From NCBI GenBank assembly GCA_031394045.1, contig JANMWN010000058.1, positions 1 through 6,969 of the forward strand: a DNA stretch of 6,969 nt. Direction: 5' to 3'. The translations under genes and the position numbers were made by a program. The notes beneath the pieces are model-generated. The model had not been told where the DNA came from and did not search any database. It worked only from the letters and a program-made list of their open reading frames with translations. Position 1 is the first letter of the stretch. Each line of letters starts with the position of its first letter. This document shows, one piece after another, positions 1 to 6,400 of this stretch. Origin of the DNA: JANYIP01 sp031394045 (GTDB lineage: Bacteria > Actinomycetota > Actinomycetes > Prado026).

Positions 1-1
1 G

Positions 2-262
2 GAGGCGCGGGCGAGCTGGCGGTGGGACTTCGGCGACGGGACCAGCGGGGTGTTCACGGTGCCGGGCGGGGGCTGGCCGGACACCAGCGTCGCGCACACG
101 TACCTGGCGCAGGCGGACTGTCAGGTACGGGTAACAGCGACGTGGGTGGGTCAGTTCTGGGTCGATGGTGCGGGCCCGTTCGAGGTGACCGGGCCGGACA
201 TCACCCAGACCGCGCCGCTGATCGTCCCGGTCAAGGAGGCCCGCGCCGTCCTGGTCGGCTGA
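2..262 (+). CDS. PKD domain-containing protein, C-terminal fragment (5' end outside window)
   Basis: The reading frame is open from the first complete codon and ends at TGA 260-262, giving the last 86 residues of a longer protein. Near the start is WRWDFGDGTS, and about 20 residues later HTY followed by alternating hydrophobic residues (VRVTATW). WDFGDG...HTY is the signature of a PKD (polycystic kidney disease) beta-sandwich, a domain usually found outside the membrane in surface or secreted proteins, where it mediates adhesion or binding. After the PKD core come about 35 residues with alternating Val/Thr/Pro character, ending AVLVG. No C-terminal membrane helix, basic tail or LPXTG-like sorting signal is present, so any membrane anchor or signal peptide must lie upstream. 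Secretion is an inference from the domain. The gene is convergent with the membrane protein on the opposite strand, with 61 bp between the two stops. The rest of the protein is not visible, so no specific function is given. Confidence 0.8.
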   Translation, partial: EARASWRWDFGDGTSGVFTVPGGGWPDTSVAHTYLAQADCQVRVTATWVGQFWVDGAGPFEVTGPDITQTAPLIVPVKEARAVLVG

Positions 263-265
263 GGT

Positions 266-305
266 CGTGTCGATCGTTGCTGCCGGAGCAACAAGAATCG
301 ACACG
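266..305. terminator. Nested hairpin between convergent genes, probable bidirectional terminator
   Basis: A perfect 9-bp outer stem (CGTGTCGAT 266-274 with ATCGACACG 297-305) encloses an asymmetric internal loop (CG on one side, CAAGA on the other). Inside it is a 5-bp inner stem (TTGCT 277-281 with AGCAA 287-291) capped by GCCGG. It starts 3 bases after the PKD gene stop and ends 18 bases before the stop of the opposite-strand gene, so it could end both transcripts. Neither side has a T-run, so it is not a canonical E. coli-type terminator. Terminators without a U-tract are thought to be common in actinobacteria. Termination is inferred from position and structure. Confidence 0.7.
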
Positions 306-323
306 TACTGGTCCAGCCAGATC

Positions 324-2756
324 TCAGAGCGCGCCCTTCTTCTGCAGGTACGTCAGCGACAGCCAGCCGATCGGGATCGGGATCCAGAACGTCGCGATCC
401 GGTAGATGAGCACCGCTGAGACCGCGATCGACCCGGGCAGCCCAGCCGCGGTGAGCCCGGCCGCCATGGCCGCCTCGATCGCGCCGATGCCACCGGGGGT
501 GGGTACGGCCGCGCCCACCACCGAGCCGGCCAGGTAGACGACAGCCACCGCGGGGATCGTCAGCGCACCACCGAACGCCCGCACCGAGGCGTACAGCGCA
601 CCGATGTACGCCAGGTTGAGCAGCAGCGCACCGCCGACACCCATGGCCAGCTTCGACGGCACCTGGAAGACGGCGACCAGGCGGGGGATCACCCGGCTGA
701 GCAGCGGCCGTACCCGGGCCTGCAGGAGCCGGCGTCCCGGCGGCAGCGAGATCCCGATCATGGCCAGGATCACCACGACGAGGACGGCGATCACGGCGCC
801 CACCGGCGGGGCGAACGAGCTCTCCGCGCCTGTCCCCGCGAGCACACCGAAGAGCACGATCAGCACGATGTGCCCGACGAACATGATGAGCTGCACCAGG
901 CCCACGCTGCTGACCGCGACGGCCGGGTCTACGCCGGAACGTTCGAGGAAGCGGACGTTGATCGCCACCGTCCCGACCGCGGTCGGAGCCAGCAGACCGG
1001 CGAAACCGACGGCGTACTGCGTCAAGGTGGCCCGGAACAGGCTGATCTTGGCGATCACGAAGCCCGCGCAGGTCATGCCCGCGCCGAGGTACGTGAGGAA
1101 CGCGAAGGCCAGCGCGAGCGTCGCCCAGAACCAGTCGACGCTGCGGAACTTGGAGAAGTCGACCTGGGTGAACTGGGTGGCGATGAAGTAGACGGCGACG
1201 GCGCCACCGAGCACCGCGATGACGCCGCGGGCCGACAGCCGCTCGAGCTTGATCTCCTCGACCTCGGGGTCGGCCGGCGTCACGTCGATGATCTGGGTAC
1301 GCAGGTCGTGCAGCAGTCCCTTGTGCGCCTTGAGCAACGACCGGGTCGACCTCGACAGCGCGATCTTCTGCAGCAGCGGCAGCGCGTCGATGACCGGGTT
1401 GGGGCCGAGGACGTCCACGGCCGACCGCACCGCGCGCTCGGGCCCGACGATCAGCCCGACCGTGGTGAGCAGCTGCACGGTGTCCAGCCGGAGCGCGAGG
1501 TCCGAGGCGGCGATCTCACCGGAGTTCACCTCGAGCAGCGCGACGCCCCCGCCCTCGGTGAGCAGGATGTTGTCGGCAGTGAGCCCGCGGTGCACGATCT
1601 TGCGTTCCTGCAACAGCTTCAGCGACTGCCAGATCTGCCCGAGCAGCTCGTCCTCCAGCGGTTCGGGGTCCGGCTGGGTCTCGTCCCGCAACGTCTCCTC
1701 GTATGACGCGAGGCTCTTGCCCTCGAGGTTGCGGAACGCCACGAAAGCCGCGAAGGGTCCGACCTCGGAGACGGCGATCAGGTCCGGAGTGCATACGCCT
1801 GCCTTGCGTACGTACAACGACATCAGGGCCACGTGGTCGATCGCGCTACGGACGGTCAGGAAGGACCGCCGCGTGGCCGGCCCGCGCAGGCGTACCCGGC
1901 GCCAGAAGCGGTAGGCCAGCGCGGACCCGTACGTGTCGCGGTCGAGGACGGCTACCCGGATCACCCGGCCGTCCGGCTGCTTGCCGAGGTAGCGCCGCGG
2001 CTCGTCCGTGTCCTCGTAGATCCGCTCGAGCCGGACGACCGGGGTACCGGCCGCCTGGAGAGCGTCAGCGACCTCGATGCCCTGGGGGCGGGTGCTGGCA
2101 GCGCCGATCGCGTACCGCACCGCGAGCCCGACGGTCCAGCCCAGGAGCAACGACACCACCTGCGAGAGCGCCGTCACCCGCCCGGACAGCACGCCGAACA
2201 CCGATACCGAGCCGAGCGAGACGAAGGCCATGAGCTGCCAGAGCCGGCGACCGCTGATCTGCGCGAGGCAGAGGAAGGCAACGATGCCGGCCAGCAGCCC
2301 CTGCACCGGGCTGGACCGGAAGCCGGAGTCGAGCTCCTTGGTCAGCGCCTCGAGCAGCCGCCCGGGGTTCTGGTGCTCGATCCAGTACCGGAACCCGTAC
2401 GCCGCCGTGGCTGCCACGGTCGCCGCCACCAGGGCGTCGAGCAGCTGCCAGGGCCGCCGGCGTACGAGCAGGTCCAGGGCCAGGCCCACGGGCAGCGCGA
2501 GGACGCCGATGCTGGCGGCGTACGTGACGATGAACAGCGCGACCTTGGGCAGGCCGCTGGTCGACCGGAAGATGTCCTGCTCGAGCCCGGTCGAGGTCCC
2601 GGCGGCCACGTTGCCGAGCACGAGGGGCAGCGCGAGCACCACGATGCTGACCATCAGACGGGCCAGGTCCGCGGGTCGTCTGGCCCTTCTGGCGAGCGGC
2701 GGCTCCACGACGACGACGCCGCGCGCGTTGGTCGTCTCCTCCGCCTCGTGACTCAC
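324..2756 (-). CDS. Polytopic membrane protein: 6-TM block, pseudokinase-like domain, LPG-synthase-TM (UPF0104/MprF-AglD flippase-like) domain
   Basis: The protein is 810 residues from GTG at 2754-2756. GGGAGA lies 9 nt upstream (2766-2771), and no nearer in-frame start seems better. Residues ~33-218 hold about six hydrophobic helices. Residues ~220-500 are soluble and kinase-like: IVHRGLTADNILL (387-399) aligns with the HRDxKxxN catalytic loop and LLEVN (407-411) with the DFG region. The HRD Asp is Gly391, the loop Lys is Thr393, the DFG Asp is Glu409, and the beta-3 Lys position appears to be Ala269; only Asn396 is kept. Residues ~510-804 hold eight or nine helices with GSVVGAAVPTPGGIGAIEAA (745-763), the Pro-Gly-Gly signature of the LPG-synthase TM family, the flippase part of MprF. 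No aminoacyl-transferase domain is present, so lysyl-PG synthesis is not supported. It is probably a lipid or envelope-precursor translocation or regulatory protein, substrate unknown. The domain assignment is firm and the function is inferred. Confidence 0.85.
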   Translation of the reverse strand: MSHEAEETTNARGVVVVEPPLARRARRPADLARLMVSIVVLALPLVLGNVAAGTSTGLEQDIFRSTSGLPKVALFIVTYAASIGVLALPVGLALDLLVRRRPWQLLDALVAATVAATAAYGFRYWIEHQNPGRLLEALTKELDSGFRSSPVQGLLAGIVAFLCLAQISGRRLWQLMAFVSLGSVSVFGVLSGRVTALSQVVSLLLGWTVGLAVRYAIGAASTRPQGIEVADALQAAGTPVVRLERIYEDTDEPRRYLGKQPDGRVIRVAVLDRDTYGSALAYRFWRRVRLRGPATRRSFLTVRSAIDHVALMSLYVRKAGVCTPDLIAVSEVGPFAAFVAFRNLEGKSLASYEETLRDETQPDPEPLEDELLGQIWQSLKLLQERKIVHRGLTADNILLTEGGGVALLEVNSGEIAASDLALRLDTVQLLTTVGLIVGPERAVRSAVDVLGPNPVIDALPLLQKIALSRSTRSLLKAHKGLLHDLRTQIIDVTPADPEVEEIKLERLSARGVIAVLGGAVAVYFIATQFTQVDFSKFRSVDWFWATLALAFAFLTYLGAGMTCAGFVIAKISLFRATLTQYAVGFAGLLAPTAVGTVAINVRFLERSGVDPAVAVSSVGLVQLIMFVGHIVLIVLFGVLAGTGAESSFAPPVGAVIAVLVVVILAMIGISLPPGRRLLQARVRPLLSRVIPRLVAVFQVPSKLAMGVGGALLLNLAYIGALYASVRAFGGALTIPAVAVVYLAGSVVGAAVPTPGGIGAIEAAMAAGLTAAGLPGSIAVSAVLIYRIATFWIPIPIGWLSLTYLQKKGAL

Positions 2757-2804
2757 GTTGGCGAGTCTCCCATCCCCGGGGTCCAGTGCTGGGATGATCC
2801 GCCC
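2757..2804. promoter_or_regulatory. 48-bp divergent promoter region with inverted repeats
   Basis: This gap separates the starts of the leftward membrane gene and the rightward ATL-adnAB operon, so both promoters must lie in it or extend into the coding sequences. It contains an 8-bp palindrome CCCCGGGG (2774-2781) and a 6-bp inverted repeat CATCCC (2771-2776) / GGGATG (2791-2796) with 14 bases between the arms. Either could be an operator. On the plus strand GATGAT (2793-2798) lies 6 nt before GTG 2805. It is a weak match to the actinobacterial TAnnnT -10 element at the spacing expected for a leaderless transcript, and there is no good Shine-Dalgarno sequence for that gene. No convincing -35 boxes are seen. 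The role is inferred from the layout. Confidence 0.45.
2766..2771 (-). promoter_or_regulatory. Ribosome binding site of the membrane protein gene
   Basis: On the minus strand the sequence reads GGGAGA, followed by 9 bases and then GTG at 2756. This supports the GTG start over the internal Met36, which would remove part of the first membrane helix. The open frame runs upstream past 2756 only because stop codons are rare in this GC-rich DNA. Confidence 0.55.
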
Positions 2805-3149
2805 GTGGAAGCCCGGTTCCCGCCTCCGTTCGCCGAGCGGGTCCTCGACGTCGTAGAGCGGATCCCGGCTGGGAGCGTGCTCGCCTATGGCGACATCGCC
2901 GAGCTTCTGGGCGAGGGTGGGCCCCGCCAGGTCGGCCGGGTGATGGCGCTCTGGGGCAGCCCGGTGCCGTGGTGGCGGGTGGTACGGGCCAGCGGCCACC
3001 CCGCCGAGGGGCTGGAGCGCGAGGCCCTCGAGCACCTCCGCGCCGAGGGGGCGCCGTTGTCCGGCGGAGGCTCGCGGGTGGACATGGCGCGAGGGCGCTG
3101 GGACGGGGGTGCCGACCTGTCTGCCCCGTCTGGTGGGATGACCGGATGA
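2805..3149 (+). CDS. Alkyltransferase-like protein (ATL), MGMT family, PWWR variant
   Basis: The protein is 114 residues from GTG 2805 and matches the C-terminal DNA-binding domain of O6-alkylguanine-DNA alkyltransferases throughout. VLAYGDIAELLG (25-36) carries Tyr28, equivalent to the human MGMT Tyr that helps rotate the base out. PRQVGRVM (40-47) carries Arg41 at the Arg-finger position. The active-site block is VPWWRVVRASG (54-64), where enzymes have PCHRVV. The acceptor Cys is Trp56 and the His is Trp57, so self-alkylation should be impossible. ATL proteins with PWHR bind O6-alkylguanine and hand the lesion to nucleotide excision repair; the same role is inferred here. The last ~15 residues (Gly/Ser/Asp-rich) are a nonconserved-looking tail. 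The stop overlaps the adnA start (ATGA), so the two genes are probably co-translated. Only a weak GGGA (2791-2794) precedes the GTG, so leaderless translation is possible. Confidence 0.9.
   Translation: MEARFPPPFAERVLDVVERIPAGSVLAYGDIAELLGEGGPRQVGRVMALWGSPVPWWRVVRASGHPAEGLEREALEHLRAEGAPLSGGGSRVDMARGRWDGGADLSAPSGGMTG
3132..3138 (+). promoter_or_regulatory. Ribosome binding site of adnA inside the ATL gene
   Basis: GGTGGGA lies 7 nt before ATG 3146, within the last codons of the ATL gene. It fixes the adnA start at 3146. The frame stays open upstream to at least 2969, but starting there would overlap most of the ATL gene and add non-homologous Arg/Gly-rich sequence. The ATGA overlap suggests translational coupling. 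Confidence 0.6.
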
Positions 3150-6100
3150 CCAGGACCACGGGGGATCGGCCGGCGTACCGGCTGGTCCGACCGCCGCAGC
3201 GCGTCGATGCGCCGCCGGTCCTGGACGCCTCGCAGCAGGCGGTCGTCGACCTGGTCGTACGCGCCGGTCACGGCCCGCTGCTGGTGCTCGCGGGTCCGGG
3301 GACGGGCAAGACCACGACGCTGGTCGAGGCGGTGGCGGCCCGGGTCGCGGCTGGCACGGACCCCGACCGCATCCTGACGCTGACCTTCGGCCGCAAGGCT
3401 GCCGGCGAGCTGCGCGACCGGATCTCGGCACGCCTGGGTCAGACGGTGATGGCGCAGAGTGCGTGGACCTTCCACGCGTTCGCGTACGCGCTGGCCGGCG
3501 AGACCCGGTCGCCCGAGGACGTCGGGCGCCCGCTGCGGCTGCTCTCCGGCCCCGAGCAGGACGTCGTCGTCCGCGACCTGCTCGCCGGGGACCTCGCCGA
3601 GGGCAGCGTCGACTGGCCGCACGAGCTCGCGGTCGCGCTCCGCACCCGTGGCTTCGCCGACGAGGTCCGCGCCCTGCTGTCGCGGGCCCGCGGTCTGGGC
3701 ATGGAGCCCGAGGGTCTGCGCAGGCTGGCCGGCCCGGTACGAGGCGACTGGGTGGCGGCCGCCGACTTCCTGGCCGAGTACCTCGACGTGCTCGATGCCC
3801 AGGGCCTGCTCGACTACGGCGAGCTGATCCACCGGGCGGTGGCGTACGCCGAGACGCTCGACGGGCAGGCGCACCTGCGCGGGCGCTACGACCTGGTCGT
3901 CGTGGACGAGTACCAGGACACCGACACGGCCCAGGAGCGGCTGCTGCGCGCGGTGGCGGGGGACGGCCGCGACCTCGTCGTTGTCGGCGACCCCGACCAG
4001 TCGATCTATGCCTTCCGCGGCGCGGAGGTACGTGGGCTGCTCGAGTTCCGCGACCGGTTCCGGCAGGCCCACGGCTCTGCCGCCGAGGTACGCACGCTCC
4101 GGGTCTCCCGTCGGGCCGGCGCGACATTGCTGGCCGCCTCGCGAGAGGTGGCGCGCCGGATGCCGCTGGCGGGGGCCGGGCTCTCGGCCCACCTGCGCGA
4201 GCACCGGGCGCTGTCCGTGGTCGAGGGCCGCGACGCCGGGCTGGTCGAGGTGCTCACCTTCCCGTCGCTGGGCGGTCAGCTCGAGGCCGTGGCCGACCTG
4301 CTCCGGCGCGAGCACCTGGACGACGGGACCCCCTGGTCGTCGATGGCGGTTCTCGTGCGTTCGGGGGCCCGTTCGGTGCCGTCCGTCCGTCGGGTGCTCG
4401 GCGCGGCCGGAGTTCCCCTCGAGGTGGCCGGTGACGAGCTGCCACTCTCGCGCGAGGCCGCCGCAGCCCCCTTGCTGCTGGCGCTGCGGGCGGTCGCCGA
4501 CCCCGAGACGCTGACCGCCGACGTCGCTCGCACGCTGCTGGTCTCCCCGCTCGGCGGCGCGGACGTGAGCCGGTTGCGCCGGCTGGGGCGGCTGCTGCGC
4601 GAGGAGGAGCGTGCCGCGTCGGTCACCGAGGAGACCCCGCTAGGTCGGCTGCCGCGGCCGAGCGAGGAGCTGGTGCGCGAGGCGGTCGCGGAGCCCGAGC
4701 GGCTGGTGTCGTTCGGCGGCCCCGACGACCCGGTCGTCGGTTCGGCCGTACGGCTGGGGCGGATGCTTGCCAGAGCCCGCGCGCTGGCGACCTCCGGTGC
4801 CAGTGCCTATGACGTGCTGTGGTCCCTCTGGGACGCCACCCCGTGGCCCCGGCACCTGGAGCGGCTGTCGATGGCCGGCGGTCCGGCCGGGAGGTCCGCT
4901 GACCGCGACCTCGACGTGGTCGTCGCGCTGTTCGACGTCGCTGCCAGGGACGCCGAGCGGGCCGAGCGTCGGGGCATCGGGGTCTTCCTCGACGAGCTCG
5001 AGGCCCAGCAGATCCCGGCCGACACCCTTGCTGAACAAGGGCTTCGGGGCGAGGGCGTACGCGTGCTGACCGCCCACCGAAGCAAGGGGCTGGAGTGGGC
5101 GGTGGTCGTCGTGGTCGACGTGCAGGAGGACGTCTGGCCGGACCTGCGGCACCGCGGCTCGCTGCTGCAGGCCGACCGGCTCGGCGCCGACGGGCTGACC
5201 GAGCCGCTGCCCCTCTCGGCCCGGCTGGCCGAGGAGCGGCGCCTGTTCTACGTCGCGGTGACCCGGGCCAGCCGCCGGCTGGTGTTGACGGCGGTGGACT
5301 CGCCCGAGGACGACGGCGTACGACCGTCGCGGTTCGTGGCCGAGCTGGGCGTGGCGCCCGTGGTGGTCGGTGATCGGCCGAGGCGCGCGATGACGTTGCC
5401 CGCCCTGGTCTCCGAGCTGCGGGCGATCGCGTCCGACGGGACCCGCACCGAGGCGTTGCGCCGCTCGGCGGCCGAGCGGCTGGCGACCCTGGCCGCCGGG
5501 CGCGAGGGTACGGTCAGCCTCGTACCCGCCGCTGACCCGGACCGTTGGTGGGGGGTCGCCGAGGTCACCGATCCCGACGTCCCGCTCTACCCGGAGGAGC
5601 GGCCGATCGCGCTCTCCGGCTCGTCCTTGGCCGGGCTTGACGACTGCCCGCTGCGCTGGTTCCTCGGCCACGAGGTGCACGCCGACAGCGCGCGGTCGAC
5701 CGCCCTCGGGTTCGGCTCGATCGTGCACGCACTGGCCCACGAGGTCGCCCGGTCCGCGGACCCGCCGGGGCTGGAGCAGCTCGACGACCTGGTCGACTCG
5801 GTCTGGAACCAGCTCGCGTTCGAGGCGCCCTGGCGGTCCACCCAGGAGAAGGCGCACGCGCACGCCGCGTTGGCGCGCTTCATCCGGTGGCACACCGCGG
5901 ACCGCGGCCGCACCTTGCTCGGGACCGAGCACGACTTCCGCGTCGAGATCACCGTCGGGTCCCGGCTGGTGGCGCTGCGCGGGATGATGGACCGCGTCGA
6001 GATCGACGTCGACGGCTTCGTCCACGTGGTCGACCTCAAGACGTCCAAGACCCCACCGGCCACGGGCAAGGTGGTCGAGCACGTCCAGCTCGGGGTCTAC

Positions 6101-6400
6101 CAGATCGCCGTCCTCGAGGGCGCGGTCGACGGGCACACGGGCAGCGGCGGGGCCGAGCTGGTCCAGCTGCGCAACGACGCAAAGGGTGCCCCGGGTACGC
6201 CGCTGGTCCAGTCGCAGCCGGCGCTCGGCCCGGACGCCGAGGACGACCCGGAACGTACCTGGATGAGCAAGGTGCTCGACTCCGCGGTGCGCAAGCTGGT
6301 GGCCGAGGACTTCTCGCCGCGGCCTAACGAGTGGTGCCGCTTCTGCGACTTCCACTCGGTCTGCCCGACCCGCGACGAGGGACGGCAGGTCGTGCCGTGA
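3146..6400 (+). CDS. adnA: AdnA: UvrD-like helicase / RecB-type Fe-S nuclease subunit of the AdnAB break-resection complex
   Basis: The protein is 1084 residues, close to mycobacterial AdnA. The N-terminal SF1 motor has Q-motif Gln30, Walker A GPGTGKT (50-56, Lys55), motif Ia LTFGRKAA (79-86), TFHAFAY (108-114), Walker B VVVDEYQD (251-258), motif III GDPDQSIYAFRGA (281-293), motif V LTAHRSKGLEW (641-651) and motif VI EERRLFYVAVTRA (696-708). Motif IV is divergent (LRVSRRAG, 318-325). The C-terminal RecB-like nuclease has His861 in GSIVHALAHE, Asp949 in GMMDR, VVDLK (961-965, Asp963/Lys965) and QLGVY (981-985). Cys834 with CRFCDFHSVC (Cys1064, 1067, 1073) forms the four-Cys Fe-S pattern of AddB/Cas4-type nucleases. 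AdnA pairs with AdnB to unwind and resect double-strand breaks 3' to 5'; in mycobacteria AdnB is the lead motor. The gene overlaps its neighbours on both sides (ATGA, GTGA). All nuclease residues are present, so activity is expected. Confidence 0.93.
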   Translation: MTRTTGDRPAYRLVRPPQRVDAPPVLDASQQAVVDLVVRAGHGPLLVLAGPGTGKTTTLVEAVAARVAAGTDPDRILTLTFGRKAAGELRDRISARLGQTVMAQSAWTFHAFAYALAGETRSPEDVGRPLRLLSGPEQDVVVRDLLAGDLAEGSVDWPHELAVALRTRGFADEVRALLSRARGLGMEPEGLRRLAGPVRGDWVAAADFLAEYLDVLDAQGLLDYGELIHRAVAYAETLDGQAHLRGRYDLVVVDEYQDTDTAQERLLRAVAGDGRDLVVVGDPDQSIYAFRGAEVRGLLEFRDRFRQAHGSAAEVRTLRVSRRAGATLLAASREVARRMPLAGAGLSAHLREHRALSVVEGRDAGLVEVLTFPSLGGQLEAVADLLRREHLDDGTPWSSMAVLVRSGARSVPSVRRVLGAAGVPLEVAGDELPLSREAAAAPLLLALRAVADPETLTADVARTLLVSPLGGADVSRLRRLGRLLREEERAASVTEETPLGRLPRPSEELVREAVAEPERLVSFGGPDDPVVGSAVRLGRMLARARALATSGASAYDVLWSLWDATPWPRHLERLSMAGGPAGRSADRDLDVVVALFDVAARDAERAERRGIGVFLDELEAQQIPADTLAEQGLRGEGVRVLTAHRSKGLEWAVVVVVDVQEDVWPDLRHRGSLLQADRLGADGLTEPLPLSARLAEERRLFYVAVTRASRRLVLTAVDSPEDDGVRPSRFVAELGVAPVVVGDRPRRAMTLPALVSELRAIASDGTRTEALRRSAAERLATLAAGREGTVSLVPAADPDRWWGVAEVTDPDVPLYPEERPIALSGSSLAGLDDCPLRWFLGHEVHADSARSTALGFGSIVHALAHEVARSADPPGLEQLDDLVDSVWNQLAFEAPWRSTQEKAHAHAALARFIRWHTADRGRTLLGTEHDFRVEITVGSRLVALRGMMDRVEIDVDGFVHVVDLKTSKTPPATGKVVEHVQLGVYQIAVLEGAVDGHTGSGGAELVQLRNDAKGAPGTPLVQSQPALGPDAEDDPERTWMSKVLDSAVRKLVAEDFSPRPNEWCRFCDFHSVCPTRDEGRQVVP
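6384..6389 (+). promoter_or_regulatory. Ribosome binding site of adnB inside adnA
   Basis: GGCAGG lies 7 nt before the GTG at 6397, within the last codons of adnA. Together with the GTGA overlap (adnB GTG 6397-6399, adnA TGA 6398-6400) it supports this start over the in-frame ATG 69 nt further downstream (codon 24). Confidence 0.5.

Noticed and set aside
870..1706. A 278-codon rightward open frame antisense to the membrane protein
   Set aside because: The Asp/Arg/Gln/Glu-rich low-complexity translation mirrors membrane-protein codons on the other strand. No independent evidence supports a gene.
324..2756. Naming the membrane gene mprF or lysX
   Set aside because: Only the TM/flippase-like domain is present. 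The aminoacyl-PG synthase and Lys-tRNA synthetase domains that define those genes are absent.
1833..2804. Upstream extension of the ATL reading frame
   Set aside because: It is antisense to the membrane gene and has a charged low-complexity translation. MGMT-family similarity begins only after GTG 2805.
2969..3145. Earlier start for adnA
   Set aside because: It would overlap half of the ATL gene and add an Arg/Gly-rich stretch. ATG 3146 has an RBS, an ATGA overlap and the expected distance to the Q-motif.
2757..4127. The upstream part of the long leftward open frame, making the membrane protein 457 residues longer
   Set aside because: The added residues are Arg/Pro/Gly/Ala-rich with no domain. 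They lie antisense to the ATL gene and adnA, and a good RBS plus GTG at 2756 starts just before the first membrane helix.
2885..4315. A 476-codon leftward open frame across the ATL gene and adnA
   Set aside because: It is antisense to two clear genes with no domain-like sequence. It is explained by codon bias in high-GC DNA.
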